Part shown: in pieces, positions 1 through 5,965 of the stretch
Numbering within the stretch: position 1 is the stretch's first letter
How the letters are laid out: each line of letters opens with the position of its first letter
Source: Gammaproteobacteria bacterium
Lineage (GTDB): Bacteria > Pseudomonadota > Gammaproteobacteria > UBA6429 > Thiohalophilaceae
Assembly: GCA_029880425.1 (NCBI GenBank)
Contig: JAOUOK010000118.1
Span: forward strand, 1-6,230
Length of the DNA: 6,230 bases
Direction: 5' to 3'
The notes under the pieces: model-generated
The model's database searches: none
What the model saw: only the letters and a program-made list of their open reading frames with translations
Told to the model about the DNA's origin: nothing
Position numbers and translations under genes: made by a program

Positions 1-1
1 C

Positions 2-394
2 CTCAATGAAAAGGAAGTGCGCCAGTTAAAACAGAGAATTACATTTTCATACAAGTTGCAACCTATTGACCGTGAAGGTATGGAGTTATATTTAACTCAT
101 CGTTTAAATGTTGCAGGTTATAAAGGCGGCAACCTGTTTGAAATAAATGCCATGAGTAGTTTGTTTAAAGCAAGTCGTGGTATCCCAAGGTTAATAAATA
201 TTCTTTCACATAAATCAATGATGTCTGCTTATGGTCAGGGCACAAAATACGTAAATAAAAATAATATGCAGGCTGCAATAAAAGATACAGAGGATGCACA
301 ATTACGGAATACTGATACTAATAAATATATAAGGTTAATTGCAGCGGCAGGTCTATTAACTGCTTTAGCTATTGCCTATGTTTTCTTACGCTAA
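2..394 (+). CDS. mshM: MshM, MSHA pilus biogenesis AAA ATPase (3' part only)
   Basis: This is the last 130 codons of a gene whose 5' end lies outside the window; the frame is open from base 2, so the GTG at 17 is an internal Val. The visible part starts in the C-terminal section of an ExeA/GspA-like AAA+ ATPase: VRQLKQRITFSYKLQP, then a YLTHRLNVAGYKG segment and the sensor-2-like ASRGIPRLINILSHKSMMSAY, which is very characteristic of MshM and ExeA-type proteins. The Walker A and B motifs would lie upstream. The protein ends in a hydrophobic helix (IRLIAAAGLLTALAIAYVFL) closed by a single Arg, so the C-terminus is probably anchored in the inner membrane. It is followed after 18 nt by mshN, the order known from Vibrio msh clusters, which supports the assignment. 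Its exact role in assembling mannose-sensitive haemagglutinin (type IV) pili is presumed from the family. Confidence 0.85.
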   Translation, partial: LNEKEVRQLKQRITFSYKLQPIDREGMELYLTHRLNVAGYKGGNLFEINAMSSLFKASRGIPRLINILSHKSMMSAYGQGTKYVNKNNMQAAIKDTEDAQLRNTDTNKYIRLIAAAGLLTALAIAYVFLR

Positions 395-412
395 ACATTT
401 ACGGTAATTGTA

Positions 413-1453
413 ATGAGCCTGATTAACCAGATGTTAAAAGACCTTGAAAAAAGGCGTTCACGTGATTTAGAAACATCAGATACATTAAGTCGAAATATTA
501 CATGGGAAACCCGACCAAATCAGAAGTCTTTTAACTGGCTTAGTTTTTCAATTATTTTCATTTTAGCCATGCTAATCAGCGTCATTTCATACCTGCTATG
601 GGAAAGGACAACTCAACGGGTTGAAACAGGGGTTGTAGAAAAAACACAAACTGTGCCCTTTAAAAAACAGTCAGCTAAAAAAGTTGCTGTAAATAAGAAG
701 CCGCTACCAGTGACAGAAAAAGTTAAAAAAACAGTGGTTGCTAAAGTTGAGGTTGAAGATAACGATACTGAGAATGCAGAAGTGGATAACGCGGTGGATG
801 TTGAAGAGCTCGATACTACACCAGTAGTAGAACTCCAGAAAAAACATCGGCCTTTAAACAGCAGACAAATGGCAGAGATTGCCTATAAAAAAGGCTATAA
901 ATATTTACAACAGGGCCGTATGCGTGAAGGTAAAGAATACTTACGTGAAGCACTGTCTTTATATATCCCTCATATCAAGGCGCGTGAAATGCTGGCCGGG
1001 ATTTATATTAAGTCGGGTCATCTAATCAGTGCAGCTGAATTACTCAGTGAAGGTGTTAAAGTTGCCCCTGAGTATCCATTATTCGCAAAATTATATGCGC
1101 GTGTTTTGCTTGAACAAAACAACCCAGCACTGGCAATACAAATTTTAAATAGGGGTACAGCTGCAGCTGCGATTAATGTTGAACCTGATTATTACGCGTT
1201 ACTTGCCGCAACGCACCAAAGGGTTAAGCAACATGATAAAGCAGTAGATATTTATCTACAGCTTGTAAAAATACGTCCCGAAGCAGGAATATGGTGGCTG
1301 GGACTGGGTATTTCCCTGGAAAAATCCGGAAAAAATAAGGAAGCTCTTGAAGCTTATCAACGTGCGCAAAAAACGGGGAGTTTAAAAGCTGGCTTGGTGA
1401 AATTTACGGATAACCGGGTAGCGGCGTTATCTGAAATTGGTTTTCCCGAGTAG
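413..1453 (+). CDS. mshN: MshN, membrane-anchored TPR protein of MSHA pilus biogenesis
   Basis: The 346-residue product begins MSLINQMLKDLEKRR, the hallmark N-terminus of MshN-type proteins. A single hydrophobic helix at about residues 43-63 (WLSFSIIFILAMLISVISYLL) suggests a type II inner-membrane anchor with a short cytoplasmic tail. A low-complexity Lys/Val/Glu linker follows (about 65-145, basic then acidic). Residues about 150-340 form a run of TPR-like helix pairs, for example AYKKGYKYLQQGRMREGKEY, LYARVLLEQNNPALAIQIL, and ALLAATHQRVKQHDKAVDIY followed by WLGLGISLEKSGKNKEALEAY. The family is thought to be a periplasmic scaffold in the MSHA assembly complex. The gene lies 18 nt after mshM and is probably cotranscribed with it. 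The ATG at 413 has only a weak Shine-Dalgarno, but the conserved N-terminus fixes the start. In Vibrio the next gene is mshE; here an unrelated barrel gene follows, so the cluster ends or is split at this point. Confidence 0.88.
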   Translation: MSLINQMLKDLEKRRSRDLETSDTLSRNITWETRPNQKSFNWLSFSIIFILAMLISVISYLLWERTTQRVETGVVEKTQTVPFKKQSAKKVAVNKKPLPVTEKVKKTVVAKVEVEDNDTENAEVDNAVDVEELDTTPVVELQKKHRPLNSRQMAEIAYKKGYKYLQQGRMREGKEYLREALSLYIPHIKAREMLAGIYIKSGHLISAAELLSEGVKVAPEYPLFAKLYARVLLEQNNPALAIQILNRGTAAAAINVEPDYYALLAATHQRVKQHDKAVDIYLQLVKIRPEAGIWWLGLGISLEKSGKNKEALEAYQRAQKTGSLKAGLVKFTDNRVAALSEIGFPE

Positions 1454-1608
1454 CCGCCTGATCAGGATTAACAAATTATGACAATTGTGACGTGCATATC
1501 ATATTTCAGCCGTCTATATTAAGTTATACTACGATTAACGTCATCCCCCACAAGTATGACCAGCTTAAGGAAGAGCTAACTAACAACACTATAGAAAATG
1601 TTGATTTT

Positions 1609-2181
1609 ATGATGAAGATTAATCGAGCAACAATTCTCCTGGCATTAGTAGCAATGCAGTTTTCTGTGACTGTTGCTGCAGATCAAAGTGAGTCCTTACT
1701 TAACTTTAAGGTTAATCATTTATCAACTTTTACAAAAATTGATCAACTTTTTCCACAAAATATTTTCACAGGTAAAAAATCTGTAGAGTTTTCACAGCTT
1801 GATGCGACATGGACGTATCCGTGGGAAACTAAAATTATGAATTTTGACCTTGGACTTACACTTCGTCACTTGTCGGGTTATAAAAGCTCAACTGAAACGA
1901 CGGGGAATAATCATTTCCAGGAAGTGTTGCCTTTATTTCATGCCTCTGCACTTTTTAATCTTCCATTAAAAGGTCTTTCTGCCGGTATTGAAGGCAGTCA
2001 CCTGGATTTGAGTAACCGCAAGGTGTTTGATTACCGCGCTAAAGTTTCATATGAATGGCGTAAGGGCTTTGGTTTACAGGGTGGCTGGCAGCATCAGAAA
2101 TTTAACCTTGATCATTCCTCTGATATTTCGACGGGCTTTGAGAAAACCGGGCCGTTTATCGATTTTTATCTAAATTTCTAA
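1609..2181 (+). CDS. Predicted outer-membrane beta-barrel protein (TIGR04219-like, short form)
   Basis: The ATG at 1609 (or the adjacent one at 1612) is chosen because it opens a clear Sec signal peptide: MMKINR, a hydrophobic core ILLALVAMQFSV, then TVAA before DQ as the likely signal peptidase I site. The frame stays open upstream to a GTG at 1492, but that would bury the signal peptide behind 39 polar residues. The mature part (about 165 residues) is rich in alternating strands and ends in FYLNF with a terminal Phe, the usual outer-membrane barrel assembly signal. Segments such as FDLGLTLRHLSGY, VLPLFHASALFNLPLKGLSAGIEG, DYRAKVSYEW and GPFIDFYLNF resemble, from memory, the TIGR04219 family of outer-membrane proteins. 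Those are usually longer, and the first strands seem to be missing here. Ligand and function are unknown. The Shine-Dalgarno is poor; an AAGGAAGAG run lies too far upstream (1567-1575). The gene is not obviously part of the msh system and is convergent with comF. Confidence 0.72.
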   Translation: MMKINRATILLALVAMQFSVTVAADQSESLLNFKVNHLSTFTKIDQLFPQNIFTGKKSVEFSQLDATWTYPWETKIMNFDLGLTLRHLSGYKSSTETTGNNHFQEVLPLFHASALFNLPLKGLSAGIEGSHLDLSNRKVFDYRAKVSYEWRKGFGLQGGWQHQKFNLDHSSDISTGFEKTGPFIDFYLNF

Positions 2182-2323
2182 AAAAGCTCTGCATACTTAA
2201 GGAGAAAGCTGATAGCTGCGTTGAAAACCGAATTCAAAATGCTCATGTACTTTGTGTACATTCCGCTTTTTCATCAGTTTTCGCCTTGCTCTAAGTTTTC
2301 TCCTTAAGTGTGCAAATCTTTTT
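2181..2323. repeat. Long imperfect inverted repeat between convergent genes; possible bidirectional terminator or MITE/REP-like element
   Basis: Matching blocks lie on one diagonal around a centre near 2252-2253. AAAAAG (2181-2186) pairs with CTTTTT (2318-2323). GCATACTTAAGGAGAAA (2191-2207) pairs 16 of 17 with 2297-2313. GAAAAC (2223-2228) pairs with GTTTTC (2277-2282). TGTAC (2246-2250) pairs with GTACA (2256-2260) around a 5-nt loop. The transcript could fold into one long interrupted hairpin on either strand, and each arm ends in a T-run when read outward. It starts at the last base of the barrel gene's stop codon and ends about 40 nt from the comF stop, so a role in ending both transcripts is plausible. 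The internal sequence (TGTAC tip, CCGCTTTTT-type and GTTTTCGCCTTGC-type blocks) reminds me of dispersed palindromic repeats in other gammaproteobacteria, but I cannot verify this. Confidence 0.75.
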
Positions 2324-2364
2324 AAGTAGAGAAGATATTTCTTAAGGAAATTTTTCCAGGTCAT

Positions 2365-3087
2365 TTATTGTTTGTTGATTGTTCGGGCGATCGCCCACAC
2401 TTCTATTATTTTAACACCACTTTTTTTAAGTTGTTTTGCCAGTTCATTAACCGTGGTACCGGTTGTGACCACATCATCAAAAATTGCGACATGCTTATAC
2501 GGGTGCTCTTTTGCGATAGTAAAAGCATTTTTCAGATTTTGTTTACGTTGTTTCGCACTAAGTCCACTTTGATAAGGTGTTACCTTGCTGCGTTGGCAAA
2601 GTGAAATTTCTAGTGGAATTTTAATCTGTAACGCGATCAGGCGGGCGATCTCAATAGCCTGGTTAAAGCCCCGTTCTTTTAACCGTTGCTTGTGCAAGGG
2701 TACAGGAATAATACACTCGGGTAATTTTTCAGCGTTTCGCTTGAGTTCGCGATGAAAGCTGTTTGCCAGTAAAGGCACACTGCTTAGGTCAGCATGAAAT
2801 TTTAAACCTGTGATGAGTTGTTTAAGTGGGGCGGCGTATAAATATGGAATCACACTGGTTTCATAGCTTGGGGGCTGTGCCTGGCATTTGCCACAAACCA
2901 GGGGCTTTGTCGAAAGTAGCGTGGCTGGAAAAGCAGCTGCACAGATAATGCAATGAGCGGTATTTTTAGGTAATTCTTTTTCGCATGCAGCACAAAGTAA
3001 GTGCGGATTACCCGTTGGGGTAAGACATAATACGCACTGTCTGGGGATAGCATTACGCAGGTTACTTTTTAACCATTTGTAAATCAT
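2365..3087 (-). CDS. comF: ComF family protein (zinc-ribbon phosphoribosyltransferase-like)
   Basis: The 240-residue length is normal for the family. The N-terminus carries two zinc-ribbon-like cysteine sets, C18-x2-C21 with C32-x2-C35 and C46-x2-C49 with C65-x2-C68. The phosphoribosyltransferase domain follows: PYLYAAPLKQLITGLKFH (about 81-98), IIPVPLHKQRLKERGFNQA (126-144), the family block RSKVTPYQSGLSAKQRKQN (166-184), and the PRPP-binding loop VAIFDDVVTTGTT (200-212) with its acidic pair and TTGTT. Homologues (ComFC, GntX) are linked to DNA uptake and transformation, though the enzymatic substrate is not settled. The ATG at 3087 has an AAGGA Shine-Dalgarno 5 nt upstream on the minus strand, which supports this start. 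The gene is divergent from the biotin operon, an arrangement I recall as common in gammaproteobacteria. A BirA-box-like sequence overlaps its start codon and Shine-Dalgarno. No convincing -10/-35 pair for comF itself was found in the shared upstream region. Confidence 0.9.
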   Translation of the reverse strand: MIYKWLKSNLRNAIPRQCVLCLTPTGNPHLLCAACEKELPKNTAHCIICAAAFPATLLSTKPLVCGKCQAQPPSYETSVIPYLYAAPLKQLITGLKFHADLSSVPLLANSFHRELKRNAEKLPECIIPVPLHKQRLKERGFNQAIEIARLIALQIKIPLEISLCQRSKVTPYQSGLSAKQRKQNLKNAFTIAKEHPYKHVAIFDDVVTTGTTVNELAKQLKKSGVKIIEVWAIARTINKQ

Positions 3088-3109
3088 TGATATCCTTATC
3101 AGTTGACAC
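3077..3109. promoter_or_regulatory. Candidate degenerate BirA box
   Basis: The proteobacterial BirA operator is, from memory, TTGTAAACC-N14-16-GGTTTACAA. Here TTGTAAATC (3077-3085, 8 of 9 matches) is followed after 15 nt by AGTTGACAC (3101-3109, 6 of 9). The right half covers the -35 hexamer of the biotin-side promoter, and the left half covers the first codons of comF, so bound BirA would block the promoter. Against this, the left half also encodes comF residues 2-4, and the right half owes part of its match to the TTGACA hexamer. It could be chance. Confidence 0.35.
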
Positions 3110-3130
3110 CTAGTCTTAGGTGTTTATCAT
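3103..3130 (+). promoter_or_regulatory. Sigma70-type promoter for the membrane protein-bioB-bioF-bioH operon
   Basis: A perfect -35 hexamer TTGACA (3103-3108) and a -10 hexamer TATCAT (3125-3130, 4 of 6 to TATAAT) are separated by 16 nt. This is the best promoter in the comF-operon gap and points toward the biotin genes. Transcription would start near 3137, leaving a 5' leader of about 110 nt before the ATG at 3248. In that leader I see no riboswitch or clear upstream reading frame. Confidence 0.65.
3106..3123. promoter_or_regulatory. Perfect palindrome in the promoter spacer (candidate operator)
   Basis: ACACCTA-GTCT-TAGGTGT is a perfect 7+4+7 inverted repeat that starts inside the -35 hexamer and ends two bases before the -10. 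A dimeric repressor bound here would block RNA polymerase. It matches none of the biotin regulator sites I know (BirA, BioR, BioQ). In a leftward comF transcript starting upstream of it, the same bases could form a short hairpin about 20 nt ahead of the comF start codon. Confidence 0.55.
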
Positions 3131-3154
3131 TCACGCTTCGGTCAAAATGATAAA
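3123..3154. promoter_or_regulatory. Perfect 9-bp inverted repeat overlapping the -10 (candidate operator)
   Basis: TTTATCATT (3123-3131) is repeated in inverse orientation as AATGATAAA (3146-3154) across 14 nt. The left arm contains the -10 hexamer TATCAT, and the right arm lies just past the predicted transcription start. The arms are AT-rich, so chance is a real alternative, but nine consecutive matches directly over a promoter fit a bipartite operator. Confidence 0.4.
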
Positions 3155-3247
3155 ATTCGCAATAAATCCTTTACTTAGCCAATTATATCGAAAGCCAAGA
3201 TATTACGAAATATTCCCCCGCAAGATAGAGCAAGGCTTGAAACAGCG

Positions 3248-3733
3248 ATGACAGATTCAGACAAGGCAGTAACAACAACCAAAGTTATTTCTGCATCAAA
3301 CGCGCGAATGATGGCCCGCTTATTTAACCTTGGTAATTTATTATCCCTGCTCCCGGGTTTATTTATTGCTCCGCTTATTCTCTTTGCGGAAGTTGAACGA
3401 ACCTCGATGATCCTGATGTTTATTGCCATGATAGTGCCGCCCATTTTATGGTTTGGCATCTCGATTATGATTTACATTATTGCCCGTCATCACCCTAACG
3501 AACAGGTTGGGCATTATACCCAGCAAGCCGCGTATCGTTATTACGGTATGATTGGTGTGGTAATCCCCGTTGGTACATTTTATGGAACAGACTGGAAACT
3601 TTGGATTATGACCGGTGGCATAGTTGGGCTGGTATTAATTCCGTGGACCATTTTTTGCCTGGTAAAGATTCAAAAAGAAAACTGGCAAGATACTGAAATT
3701 GAAATTGAAGAAACTGAAGGAGAAATGGCATGA
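3248..3733 (+). CDS. Unknown four-helix membrane protein, first gene of the biotin operon
   Basis: I do not recognise a characterised family. The 161-residue product has a polar N-terminus (1-24) and hydrophobic segments at about 27-47, 54-79, 98-113 and 116-139, the third being weaker. A polar loop at about 80-97, [20 protein letters not shown], has the feel of a conserved motif. The tail after about 141 is strongly acidic ([12 protein letters not shown]). Both termini are probably cytoplasmic if all four helices span the membrane. The ATG at 3248 lacks a good Shine-Dalgarno; a later Met at residue 21 or 22 is possible. The stop codon overlaps the bioB ATG (ATGA), and the end of the gene carries the bioB ribosome-binding site, so the two are likely translationally coupled. 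It is the first gene behind the divergent promoter. A link to biotin, or to transport of a biotin precursor, is only an inference from position. Confidence 0.8.
   Translation: MTDSDKAVTTTKVISASNARMMARLFNLGNLLSLLPGLFIAPLILFAEVERTSMILMFIAMIVPPILWFGISIMIYIIARHHPNEQVGHYTQQAAYRYYGMIGVVIPVGTFYGTDWKLWIMTGGIVGLVLIPWTIFCLVKIQKENWQDTEIEIEETEGEMA
3717..3722 (+). promoter_or_regulatory. Ribosome-binding site that fixes the bioB start
   Basis: AAGGAG lies 7 nt before the ATG at 3730, inside the acidic-tail codons of the upstream membrane-protein gene. It favours 3730 over the in-frame ATGs at 3739 and 3742, and it makes translational coupling with the upstream gene likely. Confidence 0.75.
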
Positions 3734-4707
3734 GTGTCATGATGGATAAAATAGAAAAACAAGATGGGTTGTTACGTCATGACTGGACGGTTGATGAAAT
3801 TGCCGCGTTATATGACATGCCATTTAATGACTTATTATTTGAAGCGCAAACAGTGCACCGAAAAAACTTTAATCCGAATGAAGTTCAGGTCAGTACTTTA
3901 CTCAGTATTAAAACCGGTAAGTGCCCGGAAGACTGCGGCTATTGTCCGCAAAGTGTTCGCTATGATACTGAAGTAGAAAATGAACCCTTAATGCCTTTAG
4001 ATGAAGTGATTGAATCAGCTAAGCTGGCTAAATCAAATGGTTCAAGTCGTTTTTGCATGGGCGCAGCATGGCGTAGTCCTAAAGATAAAGATCTTGAACC
4101 TGTTATTAAAATGGTAAAAGAAGTTAAAGCGCTGGGCATGGAAACATGTTTGACCCTGGGCATGTTAACCGAATCACAGGCAAACCAGTTAAAAGAAGCG
4201 GGTCTTGATTATTACAACCATAATCTTGATACCTCGCCAGAATTTTACGGTGAAGTTATAACAACACGTACTTACCAGGATCGTCTGGATACCTTGCAGC
4301 ATGTTCGTGACGCAGGCATGAATACCTGTTGTGGTGGTATTTTAGGAATGGGTGAGAGCCGTCGCGATCGTATTGGCTTGTTCCTGGAATTAGCGAACCA
4401 GGAACATCACCCGGAAAGTGTACCGATTAACCTGTTAGTACGTGTGAGTGGTACACCGTTAGAAGACGGTGATGATCTGGATTCGCTTGAGTTTATTCGT
4501 AGTGTGGCTGTTGCAAGAATCATGATGCCTAAATCGTTTGTTCGTTTGTCAGCAGGACGTGAAAATATGAGTGATGAAATGCAGGCAATGTGTTTCTTTG
4601 CCGGAGCAAACTCTGTTTTCTACGGTGAGAAATTATTAACGACACCAAATCCTGATACCAACCATGATACCCAGTTGTTTAATAGTTTAGGTATTACCGC
4701 GATTTAA
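3730..4707 (+). CDS. bioB: Biotin synthase BioB (radical SAM)
   Basis: The 325-residue product catalyses the last step of biotin synthesis, sulfur insertion into dethiobiotin using S-adenosylmethionine and two iron-sulfur clusters. The radical SAM motif CPEDCGYC gives C65, C69 and C72 as ligands of the [4Fe-4S] cluster. The [2Fe-2S] ligands are also present: a Cys in RFCMGAAWR (C109), one in [10 protein letters not shown] (C140), one in [13 protein letters not shown], and the Arg of [24 protein letters not shown] and [18 protein letters not shown] are further BioB signatures. All expected catalytic residues are present, so it should be active. The N-terminus is about 12 residues longer than in the E. 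coli enzyme before the cluster motif, and the C-terminal tail is shorter. It overlaps the upstream membrane-protein gene by 4 nt and is followed by a 101-nt gap holding an inverted repeat, then bioF. Confidence 0.98.
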   Translation: MSVMMDKIEKQDGLLRHDWTVDEIAALYDMPFNDLLFEAQTVHRKNFNPNEVQVSTLLSIKTGKCPEDCGYCPQSVRYDTEVENEPLMPLDEVIESAKLAKSNGSSRFCMGAAWRSPKDKDLEPVIKMVKEVKALGMETCLTLGMLTESQANQLKEAGLDYYNHNLDTSPEFYGEVITTRTYQDRLDTLQHVRDAGMNTCCGGILGMGESRRDRIGLFLELANQEHHPESVPINLLVRVSGTPLEDGDDLDSLEFIRSVAVARIMMPKSFVRLSAGRENMSDEMQAMCFFAGANSVFYGEKLLTTPNPDTNHDTQLFNSLGITAI

Positions 4708-4712
4708 TATTT

Positions 4713-4803
4713 ACCACAGAGGGCACAGAGAAACACAGAGGTGAATTTAAATACTCAGAGTTTTGTTACAGATAACTCAGTGAACCTCTGTGTTCTCCGT
4801 GGT
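4713..4803. repeat. CACAGAG-type inverted repeat between bioB and bioF
   Basis: The left arm holds ACCACAGAG (4713-4721), an extra GGCACAGAGA (4722-4731), and AACACAGAGGT (4732-4742): three near-tandem copies of a CACAGAG unit. The right arm is the inverse with two units, ACCTCTGTGTT (4784-4794) and CTCCGTGGT (4795-4803). Pairing is perfect over 11 bp and 8 of 9 in the outer block, with the extra unit bulging out. The 41-nt middle is AT-rich. The element almost fills the bioB-bioF gap and ends 5 nt before the bioF start codon. I recall very similar ACCACAGAG...CTCTGTGGT repeats scattered in unrelated bacterial genomes, which suggests a mobile palindromic repeat; this is unverified. It could fold in the mRNA and reduce readthrough or bioF translation. 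Confidence 0.75.
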
Positions 4804-4808
4804 TAAAC

Positions 4809-5963
4809 ATGTTATTTGATGATTTAGAAAAACAACTGGAAGAACGTAAAGAAAACCATCTTTACCGCTCACGTAAAGTAATCGAGTCACCGCAAACGGT
4901 TGAACCGGTGGTGGATGGTAAAAAAGTTTTATCGTTTTGTAGTAACGATTATCTTGGCCTGGCCAATCATCCTGACGTTGTTAAAAGTTTTAAACGTGCA
5001 GCAGACAGCTATGGTGTGGGCAGTGGCTCGGCGCATTTAGTCTCGGGTCACTCTGCCGAGCATCATCAGCTCGAACAGGAGCTGGCGGAGTTTATCGGTA
5101 CGGAACGGGTGTTATTGTTTTCAACCGGTTATATGGCAAATCTTGGCGTGGTCTCTGCGTTATGCGATCGTCACAGCAAAATTTATGAAGATAAATTGAA
5201 TCATGCATCGTTACTTGATGCCGCGCTACTCTCCCGGGCAAAGCGTGTACGTTATCTACATAATGATATTGAACAACTTAGTAGCCGTCTTGAAATGTCC
5301 AGTAATGAAAACAAATTAATTGTTACAGATGGGGTTTTTAGTATGGACGGTGATCTTGCGCCGTTAAATGATATAGCCCGGTTAGCAAGTGAATATTCTG
5401 CCGCCTTGATGGTTGATGATGCCCATGGTATCGGTGTGCTGGGTACTAAAGGTAAAGGAATTATCGAGCATCTTGGGATAGATATTAAAAAGGTCCCGAT
5501 ACTCGTGGGAACACTGGGCAAAGCCTTTGGCACCGCGGGAGCGTTTGTTGCCGGTAGCGAAGCCTTAATTGAAACCCTGATTCAAAAATCACGCAGTTAT
5601 ATTTTTACCACGGCTATGCCTGCCGCGGTCGCCGCTGCAACAAGGACAAGTTTACAGTTAGTTGAAAATGAAAACTGGCGCCGGGAAAAGTTACAAAGTT
5701 TAATAAGCCAGTTCAGAAAAGGTGCAGCAGAACTAGGCTTAACTTTAATGGATTCGAATACTGCTATTCAACCGGTTGTTATTGGCAGCAGTGGAGATAC
5801 TGTCGTATTAAGCGAAAAGTTATTGGCGAGAAATATATTAATCAGCGCCATACGTCCGCCTACTGTTCCTGAAGGAACTTCACGCTTGCGCATTACTTTT
5901 TCTGCAACGCACACAGAAGAACATGTAGACGAGCTATTAACCGTGCTTGATGAAATAAGATAG
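4809..5963 (+). CDS. bioF: 8-amino-7-oxononanoate synthase BioF
   Basis: The 384-residue length equals that of E. coli BioF. The enzyme is a PLP-dependent alpha-oxoamine synthase that condenses pimeloyl-ACP (or pimeloyl-CoA) with L-alanine, releasing CO2, to give 8-amino-7-oxononanoate. Visible signatures are FCSNDYLGLANHP (43-55), GSGSAHLVSGHSAEHHQLE (71-89), the PLP-stacking His in KLNHASLLDAA (H132), TDGVFSMDGDLAPL (173-186), MVDDAHGIGVLG with D203 and H206, and the Schiff-base lysine in GTLGKAFG (K238). The C-terminal AIRPPTVPEGTSRLRIT (347-363) is typical of BioF rather than KBL or ALAS relatives. The ATG at 4809 gives the family's normal N-terminus, but it has no Shine-Dalgarno: the preceding bases belong to the inverted repeat. 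The stop is 2 nt before bioH. Confidence 0.97.
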   Translation: MLFDDLEKQLEERKENHLYRSRKVIESPQTVEPVVDGKKVLSFCSNDYLGLANHPDVVKSFKRAADSYGVGSGSAHLVSGHSAEHHQLEQELAEFIGTERVLLFSTGYMANLGVVSALCDRHSKIYEDKLNHASLLDAALLSRAKRVRYLHNDIEQLSSRLEMSSNENKLIVTDGVFSMDGDLAPLNDIARLASEYSAALMVDDAHGIGVLGTKGKGIIEHLGIDIKKVPILVGTLGKAFGTAGAFVAGSEALIETLIQKSRSYIFTTAMPAAVAAATRTSLQLVENENWRREKLQSLISQFRKGAAELGLTLMDSNTAIQPVVIGSSGDTVVLSEKLLARNILISAIRPPTVPEGTSRLRITFSATHTEEHVDELLTVLDEIR

Positions 5964-5965
5964 CT

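Noticed and set aside
1457..1466. CCTGATCAGG palindrome just after mshN as a terminator
   Set aside because: It is a 10-bp palindrome without a loop and is not followed by a T-run, so it cannot form a normal terminator hairpin.
1486..1501. CRP-like TGTGA-N6-TATCA
   Set aside because: Only the left half fits the CRP consensus; the right half matches 3 of 5 bases, which is expected by chance in AT-rich DNA.
1525..1530. TATACT as a -10 for the barrel gene
   Set aside because: No acceptable -35 lies 16-18 nt upstream and there is no extended -10, so a promoter here is possible but not supported.
1492..1608. Upstream extension of the barrel gene to a GTG at 1492
   Set aside because: It would place 39 polar residues before a clear signal peptide, and no ribosome-binding site supports it; the segment reads as a non-coding leader.
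3140..3145. TTGACC on the minus strand as a -35 for comF
   Set aside because: At 15-17 nt downstream the hexamers are AACACC, ACACCT and CACCTA, none of which resembles a -10.
3175..3459. Open frame on the minus strand across the start of the membrane-protein gene
   Set aside because: It is antisense to a more protein-like, membrane-patterned gene and has no ribosome-binding site or recognisable content.
3696..3724. GAA-rich near-tandem hexamers at the end of the membrane-protein gene
   Set aside because: They are explained by the codons of the acidic C-terminal tail and the bioB ribosome-binding site.
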